A stretch of 64,000 bases of DNA from Notolepis coatsorum (Eukaryota > Chordata > Actinopteri > Aulopiformes > Paralepididae), in NCBI GenBank assembly GCA_963971535.1, contig OZ020592.1, positions 54,567,150 through 54,631,149 on the forward strand, given 5' to 3'. Below are positions 33,689 through 44,445 of the stretch, piece after piece. Made by a program: the position numbers and the translations under genes. The notes under the pieces were generated by a model. That model worked only from the letters and a program-made list of their open reading frames with translations, did no database searches and had not been told where the DNA came from. Every line of letters begins with the position of its first letter. Positions within the stretch are counted from its first letter, which is position 1.

Positions 33689-36600
33689 GTGTCTTCCCCC
33701 AGCGAAGCGGACAAGATGCTGGCGCAGGCATTCATCGCCACCCTGGCAGCCTCCACCGAACGCGATCGACTTCAGGGTGAACGCGATCGACTCCAAGCGC
33801 AACAGACGAGCGAGCGCGAACAAGCTGCAGACCAACGAGAGCGCTTTCACGCGCAACTCCAAGCGCAAGCCCTCAGTGAGCGCGAACACGCTGCAACCGA
33901 GCGAGAGCGCTTCCAGGCGCAACAAAGGAGTGAAGACGACCGCATAAGACTGGAGACCAGACGCCTTCAGACGGAAGAGAACATTGAAAGAGGCCGCGCC
34001 GATGCGCAGCACGCCGCCGCCAATGCACAGCGCGACGCCGCCAATGCCCACCGCGAAGCACAGCGCGACGCCGCCCATGCCCAGCGCGAAGCAGAGTGCG
34101 ACCGGCTGCAGGCGCAGATGGTAGAACAATTGATCGCCATGGCGACACCCCCTCTCTCCGCACGGAGCTCCCGGAGATCATCACGACAAGGGTCTAGGGC
34201 ACATTCCCCTACCCGACCAAGCGACCCGGGACCCCGCCAACAGGAGGATCCTGTCCACGTCTCCGAACCACCTCCCCGACCGGTCCATACGAGACCCAGC
34301 AACCGGGAAGAACCGGCCTACGTCGCCGAGAGACTGAACAGAAGACTCCAGGACCTAGCAGAGGAAGAGGAACTGGAAGAGGAGGAATGTCAAGCCGACC
34401 AGCAGCAACGTACTCTGGACCAGGAGGCCCAGTACAGCCCCGACGTCAGCCCCGAGGCCCTGCGTTACAGACCCCCGACTCAACTCAAGGGTGAGTTTGA
34501 CGCACCGCCAGCCCCGAGGAACAGCACCTGGGTACCCGGGCCTTGGTACCCACCAAGTACCAGCCCACGACGACACATACGGGGAGACTCGCCCAGGAGG
34601 CCTCTCCCCCAACGCTCACCGATGTGCCAGCCATCCATGGCATCGTACCTTGGCACACCGACGTTCCCGGATTTTACACGCGAGGACAGAGCACAGTACA
34701 CGGAGCTACGGATGTGCTTAGAGACTATGATGTCCGACGTCCCCGATGAGACGTACAAATATGCTATCCTCCTCAAGCACCTGAAGGTGCCCAGAGCGCA
34801 TAATATAGCGCTGGCATATTCCAACTCAAGTACCCCATACACCGCGGCTCTAGTAGCCCTCGACCAGCGTTATGGACGCATATGGGACTACGTGATACAG
34901 GAAATAAGAGATATCGACCGCCTCCCCCCAGCCAGAGACAACAGAGCATTGGATGACCTCTCTATCAAGGTACAGTCCCTGGTAGGGATGCTGGGGTCCC
35001 AAAAGGAAAAAGGGATATATGAACTGTACGCTAACTCTAATGTAGAAAGGATATTAGAGAAGCTCCCTCCCGCCCGACAAGAGCGCTTCAGGCGGCAGAG
35101 AGACCACCGCGACCCCAGCGGCCCAGAGGCATCCCTCCTAGACCTATCTGAGTTCCTCGCCAGGGAGGTCAGCAGCCTACGACTGGACACGTTCGTGTGG
35201 AGTGGACCAAGCCCAAGACCAGGACCTCGGGGATCAAATGATAACCGCCGGTCGGTGACCGTTATGCACCAAGCCGAATCAGTACCGCAGCACAAGAACC
35301 ACAACACCCCCTCGACGAAAGAGGAGTGGAAGATTGAATGCCAGTACTGTGAAGGGGAACATCGGCTGTATCAATGTGACGATTTCAAGAAGCTGACCAC
35401 GGACGAGGTGAGTCAGTGGATCAAAGACCACCGCCGCTGCTTCCGCTGCGCGCGCAGCCATATGGCAGCTGAGTGCCGTTTGAAGAAGAAGTGCAGCAGG
35501 TGCGGCGGCGCCCACTTGGAGGTCCTGCATGACATCAACAGGCGTCCGCCAGGACAACAAAGTGGGCCCGTCGCGGTAATGTACCAGGCCGAGGCGGTGG
35601 CACCAGTACCGAAGATTCACCAGACCGCCCCCTACTGTACCTACTGCGACGGCGGACACTGGCTGGCACAGTGCGCCGAATATAAGACACTGAACCCCGT
35701 CCAAGTTGACCAGTGGCGTGAGGCGGCCCAGGCGGGCGCCGCTTACCGCGCAGCACTGTGCGGGGCCCACCAGAAGATCCAAGGCAACCGACCAACAGGA
35801 GTGCTCCATATAGACCAGCATAGCGGGACCCCCCGAGTGCTCATCAAAGTGGTCAGAGTGCTCCTGAGCTACGAGGACAAGGTCCTAGACGATGGGTCTG
35901 AAAAGACTCTCATCCTCGCTTCCGCCGCAGCCCAGTTGGGCCTGCGGGGTGCCAAAGGAACAATGACCATATGTACCATCAGAAGAGACCAGAAGACCAT
36001 AAAGGGTAAAAATGTCTCCTTCAAGATAGCAGCGGTGGACCAGCCCGAGAAGCAGTATAGTATTACCAACGTCTTCACTAGCCACGACATAGGCCTGTCA
36101 CAGTACACCTACCCCATCCCACAGCTGATGGCGAAGTATGTGCACCTACGTCAACTACCTATACCGCTTATCGACGGCGCCACACCGACCCTGCTCATCG
36201 GCTCCGACCACGCGGACCTCATTCTCCCAATTGAGGCGGCCCACATCGGACCCAAAGGATGCCCAGTTGCGGTTCAGACCCGACTGGGGTGGACGCTCCA
36301 GGGCCCCCTCTACGGACTTGACAGTCAACCCACGTCTACACGCTGCCTACACACAAAGGTGAGCGACACCGGCCACTCTCCCGTACAGCCCGTTGAGAGG
36401 CTATTGACATTAGGCGAGAGGCCTGTGAGAGAACCGTGGGCACAAGAGGGAGTTCCGAACTCCACCCCCCTCAGCTGCACTCCAGACGTAGCTGACCTCG
36501 AACCCAGCACCCCAAGCGACTCCTTGATGGGGCGGCCGGAACCGGCCCCTCCTCAGACGGGGTACAGACCAAACAAGAGAAACAGACGGAGGAGGTGGAG

Positions 36601-36919
36601 GCACAGCCAAACACAGATCAAAGCAGTCTCAGGCCCGCTTCCTCCTAACCCCCCTACCATCCCTTCCAGCCCGTCAGAAGCGGGTCAAGGACGGGGACAA
36701 CTTAAAAGTGGACACAGTCGTCATGATTATCGACCAGTCACTACCCCGAGCTATGTGGCCGGCCGCGTAAGCAAAGTGATCACTGGTGCCGACGGAAAGG
36801 TCAGAGCGGCAGAAGTGCTCGTCCAGGGACGGACATACACCCGACCCGTGGCGAGGCTGATAGAGTTGCCAAGGCTCCCCGACTCTCTTAATGACGACCA
36901 TGACCCCCTGACTTTGTGA
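33689..36919 (+). CDS. BEL/Pao gag-protease fused to pol C-terminus, 1076 aa
   Basis: Residues ~20-155 are a Glu/Arg/Gln-rich coiled coil with repeated ANAQRDA-type units. Residues ~320-480 resemble the DUF1759 gag region (YTELRMCLETM, SIKVQSLVGM). Cys/His knuckles follow at ~551, ~584 and ~650 (CQYCEGEH, CFRCARSHMAAEC, CTYCDGGHW). Residues ~730-890 form a DUF1758-type aspartic protease with LDDGSEKTLI and the GWTLQGP end box. From about residue 970 the frame is already in DUF5641, the last domain of BEL pol (RRRRWRHSQ, then GRVSKVITGADGKVRAAEV and RPVARLIELP). RT, RNase H and integrase are absent. Part of the DUF5641 region (36640-36760) reads better in another frame. Shorter 33488-33688 sequence upstream is open in the same frame. 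The product could supply gag and protease but not copy or integrate DNA. Confidence 0.85.
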   Translation: MSSPSEADKMLAQAFIATLAASTERDRLQGERDRLQAQQTSEREQAADQRERFHAQLQAQALSEREHAATERERFQAQQRSEDDRIRLETRRLQTEENIERGRADAQHAAANAQRDAANAHREAQRDAAHAQREAECDRLQAQMVEQLIAMATPPLSARSSRRSSRQGSRAHSPTRPSDPGPRQQEDPVHVSEPPPRPVHTRPSNREEPAYVAERLNRRLQDLAEEEELEEEECQADQQQRTLDQEAQYSPDVSPEALRYRPPTQLKGEFDAPPAPRNSTWVPGPWYPPSTSPRRHIRGDSPRRPLPQRSPMCQPSMASYLGTPTFPDFTREDRAQYTELRMCLETMMSDVPDETYKYAILLKHLKVPRAHNIALAYSNSSTPYTAALVALDQRYGRIWDYVIQEIRDIDRLPPARDNRALDDLSIKVQSLVGMLGSQKEKGIYELYANSNVERILEKLPPARQERFRRQRDHRDPSGPEASLLDLSEFLAREVSSLRLDTFVWSGPSPRPGPRGSNDNRRSVTVMHQAESVPQHKNHNTPSTKEEWKIECQYCEGEHRLYQCDDFKKLTTDEVSQWIKDHRRCFRCARSHMAAECRLKKKCSRCGGAHLEVLHDINRRPPGQQSGPVAVMYQAEAVAPVPKIHQTAPYCTYCDGGHWLAQCAEYKTLNPVQVDQWREAAQAGAAYRAALCGAHQKIQGNRPTGVLHIDQHSGTPRVLIKVVRVLLSYEDKVLDDGSEKTLILASAAAQLGLRGAKGTMTICTIRRDQKTIKGKNVSFKIAAVDQPEKQYSITNVFTSHDIGLSQYTYPIPQLMAKYVHLRQLPIPLIDGATPTLLIGSDHADLILPIEAAHIGPKGCPVAVQTRLGWTLQGPLYGLDSQPTSTRCLHTKVSDTGHSPVQPVERLLTLGERPVREPWAQEGVPNSTPLSCTPDVADLEPSTPSDSLMGRPEPAPPQTGYRPNKRNRRRRWRHSQTQIKAVSGPLPPNPPTIPSSPSEAGQGRGQLKSGHSRHDYRPVTTPSYVAGRVSKVITGADGKVRAAEVLVQGRTYTRPVARLIELPRLPDSLNDDHDPLTL

Positions 36920-37014
36920 ATTGCCCTACTCCTCACAACGGACATTGAGTAGTGGACAAGACGGTTAATCTGTCTCTGCTTATCTAATTAGGTGCGGACT
37001 AATTAGGAGGCGGC

Positions 37015-38206
37015 TGTTACAAAGGGTCAGATTAAACCGAATATATATATTTATTGCTTGAGATCCCATGTATAATATTTGTATATCGTTTGATATCCCT
37101 TATATATTCTTTGTACATATACACGGAATATCCCTTTACCTAGGTACAGGCCAGACCATAATATTCATTCTCCTATTGGACAGCGACCCCCTAGGCGCCA
37201 ACGGCCATACCCCCAATGTCTAGTTCAAAGCCACCGCTAAGACATGTCTCAACATGCCCAGGTTTGCGCAGTAATACGAGACAGAACTGAGGTTGGCACT
37301 AGATTATTCACCTTACGTATAAATACGTTGCAGGTGGATACAGCAGTTAGTTACCCTCAAACGAGTTAACCCAACAAGTTGAAGCCTTCACCATGAGTCA
37401 ACGACCAAGTGAAGTGAGCAACCTTGCGTCTAAATAGAGCACTTAGAACCGCGTGCGAATAGGATAGTAAAAGTGTCAGAGCTTAGTGAAATAACGTCAA
37501 GTTCGACCTAGTTAATGTGAAGTACCGTGCACAGGAGAATCTACACCGGTGAATGCAGAGCCTTTTCCGGCTGGATTATTGCTTTGGTACTGTGGCTGCT
37601 GGAGCAGAGAACCGTCTCCCCGCTGCTGTGTGGGATCTACCGTGAGGAGCATCACTCGAGCCCGTCTCTAGGAAGAGGCTGGCTGGCTTTCATCCATGCT
37701 GTCACGCATACTTGGATTATAGCTGCTGCTTTTGTCTGCCGATCGAGGGGAGTATATGTACCGCCTCCCGTAGCTGGAGCTTATTGATTCCTCGTTGATC
37801 CAGACTTTTGCATCAGAACATTCCTCTCCCCTGCTGGCTTACAACCGGAGGGAACCCCCTTAGTATCTCCAGCTGACCTACGAGTGTGCCTTATATAATT
37901 CTTATGCTACAGGTGGTATTAATTATCCCCATCGTAATATGCTCATGGACTTACGCTCTTGACCTATTCATGCACATTCTTAGCCTTAGAAGCGCGACTC
38001 TAATTCTCAATACTGTAATATAATATTGCTGCTCTTCTAATAAATATTCCGAACAGGACTTTCTTTGTTAAGCCGTGTTATTGTGTGGGTGTTCATCACA
38101 ATATACCTGTGTACTGTATGGCCAGTAGTAATGTACATAACTCAGTAGTGGTTTAATGATACCATACTTATTCAATACAGTCAGGGAATTGTACCCCTCA
38201 GTTACA
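37015..38206 (+). repeat. 3' LTR of the BEL/Pao element
   Basis: 1192 bp, uninterrupted. The purine-rich AATTAGGAGGCGGC just upstream would serve as the polypurine tract. A TATA-like GTATAAATAC is at about 37317. Confidence 0.9.
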
Positions 38207-38211
38207 GTTAC

Positions 38212-38551
38212 CTTAGCACCTTGTGTGGAGTGAGTGGACTGGTGTGACTGAGTGATGTGAAGACTGCGTTTTGAAGACGGCGACGTGACCAAGGATTGGG
38301 TTCCTCCCACCAAGAAAGCCCAGCTGTTTCCAGGTGTTTGGATGGTCGGAGGGATACGGATACTGACTCTCGTAAAAAGACTATTGCAAGACTGAGACTC
38401 TAAGTACAACTGTTTTATTTCTTGCTCAAGTGTGAGTGAAGGGGCATTTTGTTTTGCTATGTCGCACCGGAGCCACATACAGGCCTGCAACGTTGGTCAT
38501 CTTATGTGTGTGTGTGCGTGAGTGCGTGCATGTGTGCATGCGTGTGTGTGT
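38212..38551. other. Flank of the BEL/Pao element with GT microsatellite
   Basis: No gene is seen. A (GT)n/(GC)-type run lies at 38504-38556. Confidence 0.5.
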
Positions 38552-38556
38552 GTGTA

Positions 38557-38721
38557 TCGGAGGGGACACGTGATGCAAGGCTTCTATCCTCCCTACAACC
38601 GACCAGTGGGGGGCATATACGAGCAACGTTCAAGACAGGGGAGGGGAGAATTGGCACAGCGAAATTGGGATGGGAGAAAAATTGAAAAAGAGGGGAAAAA
38701 GTGGATAAAAAAAAGAAAAAA
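38557..38721 (+). mobile_element. tRNA-derived SINE, 3' half
   Basis: It carries GATGCAAGGCTTCTATCC, CCGACCAGTGGGGGGCATA, AACGTTCAAGACAGGGGAGG and an A-rich tail. The first half matches the SINE at 30806-31182 and the second the tail at 15268-15370. The head has been lost. The Gypsy LTR abuts its tail. Confidence 0.8.
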
Positions 38722-38913
38722 GGTAGAGCATTGTGCTAGTCTGATACACAAGCTTGATACGTGACGGCCTCCGTACTACTCTGACGTCACTCAGGAAGTA
38801 AACACCCGTCAGGTTGGCAGCATATACGACTAGACTGTATCGTGTCATCCCTGTAAGCTACTTGTATTAAATAACCATCTACGCTCACCTGCCTACCTCT
38901 CGTCTTTTCTACA
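38722..38913 (+). repeat. 5' LTR of the Gypsy element
   Basis: It matches 45339-45530 with a few substitutions (for example GATACGTGACGG against GATATGTGACGG). It contains TATTAAATAACC near the end. Confidence 0.9.
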
Positions 38914-39125
38914 TGGTGTCAGACGTTGTGGACACAGTCGTCAACCCGCATCCGAAAGTGAAAAGTGAAGGGTTAGGAGGTAGCCTATAACTAGGATATA
39001 TAACGCGCGAGAGACTCACGTTCAGCATGGCGGAAGGATTCCGCAAACCGGGTCCACTCGTGTTTGACAGCCACGTTGCGGAGAACTGGAGAATATTCGA
39101 GCAAGAGTATATTCATTGCTGCCGC

Positions 39126-40974
39126 CAGGGCCGCCTCAGGGGGTGTGCGAGCAGTGCGGTCGCACAGGGCTTGCGGGAGGGGGGCCTCGCAAAAAAAAAA
39201 AAAAAAAAAAAATTAATTTTTATTATTACTTTTTTTTTATTTTTTTTTTATTTTTTTGCGAGGCCCCCCTTCCCGCGAGGCCCTTTTTCATCACAGACCT
39301 AAAATCTAGTTTTGCTTATATGCTTATATATTTCACATTAGACACGTTTGTAGAATGTGTCTGACTTGTTCCTGGGTCCTGCAGACATACTCACTATTGG
39401 AGCTCAGCTGGGGTTCTGCAGCAGCAGGCAGGTTTCAACGAAGGGAGTGGTTTTACTTACGTCATGTGTAGACAGTAGTACGCCCGCCGGCGCCGCGTGA
39501 GTCGAGATGCTTCCAGCGTGAGTCAGCTGCGTTTGACTATTTCATTTTCAGCGTGCAGCTTTTGACTATGCTTAGTCAAAGACGAAGACGAAGAAAGAGG
39601 TCGGTCATTATCATCATTATCAGTCGGTCGGTCGGTCACCAAGGAACGTTGACGAAAGGCCTCTCGCTAGCGGGACAAATGGCCGGAGCCATGATGTCGG
39701 CTATTAGCTAGCTTAGCTAAATGCTAACTAGCGTTAGCTAACCTATCCAGAGGAGCGAGGCGAGGCGAGTGGATGTCTTTTCAAAAGAAGGAGAAGATAA
39801 CTTGTGAGCAGATAAATCTGTTAGGCAGCCATACGCCGAAAGGTGTCCAGTCTGCCGGAAAGTACTCGAAGAAGAAGAAGAAGAAATTACACCGTGGGGC
39901 CAAGAAAGTCTCCTTCCACGTTGAAACTGCGTTATGGTGAGTGACCGTGAGTCAACCTATGATTATATACCCGCCGTGGATCTGACATCTCTCTTTCTCT
40001 CTCTCTCTGGAGCCAAACTGGTCGACTAGCTAATACTACTAGTAGCTAACGCTAACGGTGTGTGCCTGGTGGTGAGAGCACCTGGCTGTATGCATGTATA
40101 CCATGACAAGGCAGCGAGAGGCCTTTCGTCAACGTGGAGACCTGTGTTGCGGCCTTTCGCCCTGCGCCCTCGTGCAGGTAACTAAGATTAATGAAAATGT
40201 CATGACATTACCCCACTCTTCCTTCCTTCCCCTCCCGAATGTTTTGTTAATAACGATGTTTTTTTCCAGGCAAAACATATGCTACTTCACAACATTTGGA
40301 GATACAACATGTGCTGTGTGTGAATGGTGTAGCTTGTGTAGCTTGTGTAGCTTGGGTAGCGTTGGGCCATTGGCCAAAGCTGTGTGTGGCCTGGTGTCTC
40401 ACAGTACCTGGCTAGCCTATTTAGCTGATGTCGGCCATTGGCTCCTTGCTTTGGTTTCTCTGGTATACCCTGCTCTTCTTGTTGGATTTAAGTGTTGATC
40501 TTTGTCCTTTTGAATCTGTCATACATGCTCTAGTCTCTCTCTAACACACACACACATGACAAACACATGTTCTCTCTCTCTCTCTCTCTCTTTCTAACAC
40601 ACACAGTCTGCCTATGGCGGCCTTTCTCGATGGCTAGGCTGTGCTCAAGGATCTTCAGTCACAGTGCTCAGGTATTCTGCCACTGTGTACTCTCTGTTTA
40701 GGGCCAAATAGCATTTCAATTTCTTTCCAATGTGTCTCTCTCTCTCTCTCTCTCTCTTTTGATCTTTGTCCTTTTGAATCTGTCATACATGCTCTAGTCT
40801 CTCTCTAACACACACACACATGACAAACACATGTTCTCTCTCTCTCTCTCTCTGTACACTGTATATTGACTGTAGAACGGGAGCTCTCTCTCGCTCTCTC
40901 TTTTGCTATATGTTGACTGTATCATGCCCCGCCTCGGGCAGCGCTATTATTTAAGAATATGTTGACTGTATATA

Positions 40975-41046
<72 letters not shown>

Positions 41047-41126
41047 TTATTTTTTTACCTTTGGGGGGGGGGGGGGCCTCGTGTTAAATCTCGCACAGGG
41101 CCTCGCATTTCTCCCAGGCGGCCCTG
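39126..41126. mobile_element. 2.0-kb non-autonomous hAT inside Gypsy gag
   Basis: The TIRs are CAGGGCCGCCT and AGGCGGCCCTG, with a perfect 8-bp duplication GCTGCCGC at 39118-39125 and 41127-41134. A foldback of GCGAGGCCCC type with long A/T runs lies at 39180-39265. Two ~87-bp direct copies of a GATCTTTGTCCTTTTGAATC block sit at 40497 and 40761. An (AT)n run lies at about 40983-41041. Open frames such as 40094-40498 have no transposase features. Confidence 0.9.
40983..41041. repeat. (AT)n microsatellite
   Basis: About 59 bases of uninterrupted AT dinucleotides within the hAT. Confidence 0.95.
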
Positions 41127-42177
41127 GCTGCCGCACACTATGACAAGCCGCCTCGCTCTCAAGCCTTCATCTTGCTAAACCTGGCTGGCTCGGAAGCCAT
41201 AGAACGGGAACGGGCATTCGTGTATGGAGCAGCCGTGTACGATGGAGAAGACGAGGAGGGAGAAGAAATTGTCCCCGTACAATCAAGAGAAGACCCGGAG
41301 TGCTTGAAAAGGAAATTCCGTGAGTTATGCAATCCACAAACAAAGTCACTATGGAAAGGCACAAGTTTAATACAAGGAGCCAGAAACAAGATGAGACTAT
41401 TGAAGCCTATGTCAGTGATTTAAAAATCAAAGCAAAGAGCTGTCAATTCGGAGATTTGCGCGAAGAGCTAATCAAAGATAGACTTGTGTGTGGCATAATA
41501 AATGATGGCATGAGGAAGCTACTACTCCGTGACAGCAAACTAACTTTAACCAAGGCAGTTGAGACATGTCAGATCCACGAAATGACAGAACAACACACTA
41601 GGACACTGGCTGCACCAAAGCAAAGCACAACCAACGTAGATAGCCTACGGCACAGAATGAAAGAACGTGTTTACAAGAAAAAGCCAAATACAGAGCACTC
41701 AACTCGGTCCATAGCCAGCTGCAGCAACTGTGGAGGCAGTCACGAGCCCAGACGAGAAAGGTGCCCTGCATTCGGCAAACAGTGTCACGGATGTGAGAAA
41801 ATGAATAATTTCAAGCAGTACTGCAAATCCACTCCAGGAAGTCACAGAGACAATCCACAGCACCAATACAGAAAAAAGCACGCTGTGAACCAGATTGACA
41901 GAACAATATCGTCAGGCGACAGCGACGATTCATTCTACTGTGATGGGGTCACAGTAGCGACAAACACAGTCAATACTGTGGGATCACCAGCGACACAAAA
42001 GAGTGAAATATTCTGCAGAGTCCAGGTCCACGGAATTCACCGTCGAGCTCAAAGTGGACACCGGAGCCAAGTGCAACGTGATATCTCGCAAAACGTTCGA
42101 CCAAGTGAAATACAAAGAGAGTGGATCGCTCCAGGACAGCGAGGCTGGTTGCTTACGGAGGAAATTAAATATACACC

Positions 42178-44445
42178 TTGGGGACAGCAACCCTAGCATG
42201 CTACATAACAGATAAGTCCCACTCCCTACAGTTCCACGTGGTGCAACAAGACGTTCAGACGCTGCTGGGTTTACAAGACAGCCTTAGCATGGGACTGGTC
42301 ACACTCAGTAAGGAGATACACCAGCTACATCTGACAGACGAGAAACATTTTTCACACAAGATGTTCTCAGACTATTCAGACCTTTTCAAGGACGAGGTGG
42401 GTAGGCTCCCCTACACCTACTCCATGAAAATCGACCGAGAGGCCACGCCTGTCGTCAGGCCAGCACGCCGGATCCCAGTCGCTATGCAAGAGAAGGTCAA
42501 GGTGGAACTGGACAGAATGGCAAGCACAGGCATCATAACCCCAGTCTCAGAACCCACTGAGTGGGTATCTTCAATGATAGCAACCCACAAGAAGAACTCA
42601 GACGACATACGCCTCTGCATTGATCCACGAGACCTAAACAAGTCGCTCAAACGCCCACATCACCCAATGTGCACTGTGGAGGAAGTAGCAGCGCATATGC
42701 CAAACTCAACCGTGTTCTCAACACTGGACGCCAAGAACTCTTTTTGGCAAATACCACTGGATCACAAATCATCGCTACTGACCACATTCAGCTTGCCATT
42801 CGGACGATTCCGTTTCCTCAGAATGCCCTTTGGCATAAGCAGCGCCAGTGAAGTCTTCCAACACACAATGGAGCAAATCTTCGCAGGATACCCCTGTGCA
42901 GTGATAGTCGATGACATTATCGTTGGAGGAAGCAGCAAGAAAGAGCATGACGAAAATCTCAAGAAAGTCCTCGACAGAGCATGTGAAGTCACCTTACGGC
43001 TCAACTCCAAGAAATGCAGGTTCAGACTGAAAGAAGTCGGCTATGTTGGACACCTGTTCACAAGTCAGGGTCTAAAGCCAGACCCATCAAAGACGCAAGC
43101 GATCAGCGAACTGCCTGCACCAGAAGATGTAATGGCTCTGCAGCGATTCCTAGGCATGGTAAACTACTTGGCCAGGTTTGTCCCAAACTTCAGTGAAATC
43201 TCAGCCCCCTTGCAACACCTAACGCACCATGACACGGAATGGTGTTGGTACAAGCAGCACCAAGATGCATTTGACGCGCTGAAACAGTGTCTCTCAAACC
43301 CACCCACGCTGATGTACTACGACGTCCGCAAGCCTGTCACACTCACGTGCAATGCTTCCCAGTATGGCCTAGGCGCGGCGTGTCTACAGGACGGTGTCCC
43401 AGTCGCTTATGCATCCCGCACCTTGACGGAGACGGAGAGGCAATACGCACAGATCGAGAAGGAGCTTCTCGCAGTAGTGTTCGTGTGCTCCAAGTTCAAC
43501 GACTACGTATACGGAAAGCACATCCAAATCGAAACGGATCATCAACCGCTGGTCACCATCCTGTCAAAGCCCCTACACACGGCTCCAGCCAGACTGCAGT
43601 GTATGATGCTTAGACTCCAAAGGTACGATTTTGAGCTGAGGTACAAGAAGGGAAAGGACATGTATCTCGCGGACACATTGTCTCGTGCTCCCAGACAAAC
43701 CACAGACCGGCTTAGTGGTGAAAAGACAGACTTTGAGGTCATGGCAGTGAGACACATTTCCTCATCTCGCCTGAACGAGCTCAAGGAACACACAGAAAGG
43801 GACCCAACCCTGCAGAAAATATGCAACATCATCAACCACGGATGGCCTGCGAGGGAGTCGACGCTGCCTGCAGGGGCTCGCCAATACTTTGCATTCAGAG
43901 ATGAGCTCACAATCGACGATGGCGTCATCATGAAGGGCTCAAGAGCCGTCATTCCCAAATCACTGCAAATGGACTACATCACGATCCTGCACAGAGGCAA
44001 CCCTGGCACAGAGTCGACCAAGCGCAGGGCGAGGGACATTGTGTTTTGGCCTGCCATGGCAAAGGATATCGAGGAGAAAACGGCATCATGCCACGTCTGC
44101 AACAGCACAAAACAACACCAACAAAGGGAGCCACTCAAGCTGCATCCCATTCCAGACTTACCGTGGTCAACCGTGGCGACCAACATCTTCGAGTGGAATG
44201 GACGTCACCACCTAGTGCTGGTCGACTCATACTCAGGTTGGTTCGAGGTGGACCTGCTACGTGACATCACATCCAACACAGTGATAACAAAACTGAAAAG
44301 ACACTTCGCTGTGCATGGAGCCCCACACAAAGTAATATCGGATAACGGGGCCCAGTACACAAGCCAGCGCTTCAAGGAGTTCGCCTCGGCCTGGGACTTC
44401 AACCATGTGACCAGTAGCCCGGAGTTCCCGAAGCGAATGGACTAG
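42178..44445 (+). pseudogene. Gypsy pol: RT, RNase H and integrase (755 aa)
   Basis: RT occupies residues ~95-290: RLCIDPRDLNKSL, FSTLDAKNSFWQIPLD with the first Asp, FLRMPFGISSA, and IVDDIIVGG with the Asp pair. RNase H is at ~385-480; its first catalytic Asp position is Asn392 (TLTCNASQYGLG), while YAQIEKELLAVVF and ETDHQPL are normal. The integrase zinc motif has LHRGNPG with Asn608 for the second His, then CHVCNS. The core has VATNIFEW with Asn669 for the first Asp of the DDE triad; the second Asp is at 722 in VISDNGAQ. The frame ends early at a one-base shift just before the catalytic Glu. This protein could not cleave RNA in hybrids or integrate DNA. Confidence 0.92.

Larger units (their letters stand above)
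31495..38206 (+). mobile_element. BEL/Pao-type LTR retrotransposon, internally deleted
   Basis: The direct LTRs (31495-33185 and 37015-38206) start TGTTAC and end TTACA, and the 5-bp duplication GTTAC lies at 31490-31494 and 38207-38211. A primer-binding-like TGGTCCTTCGAGCCGGA follows the first LTR at 33188. The internal region holds gag and protease, then jumps to the end of pol. At 6.7 kb, with a 0.5-kb MITE in one LTR, it lacks about 3 kb expected for RT, RNase H and integrase. The LTRs differ at only a handful of positions by eye, so insertion was recent. Confidence 0.9.
39027..42215 (+). pseudogene. Gypsy gag and protease, interrupted and frameshifted
   Basis: The start (MAEGFRKPGPLVFDSHVAEN) is followed at 39126 by a hAT. 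Gag resumes at 41135 with LNLAGSEAIERERAF and, after another frame change near 41330, with KFNTRSQKQDETIEAYVSDL and LTLTKAVETCQIHEMTEQ. The nucleocapsid part has CSNCGGSHEPRRERC and CHGCEKMNNFKQYC; in the second box Asn (41807-41809) stands where relatives have His. The protease, in a third frame at 42003-42215, shows the active-site VDTGAKCNVIS. At least three frame breaks plus the hAT make this a pseudogene. Confidence 0.85.

Noticed and set aside
33501..33947. 148-codon frame overlapping BEL gag
   Set aside because: It is an alternative frame of the gag coding sequence, Arg-rich because of the Glu/Arg codons of the true frame.
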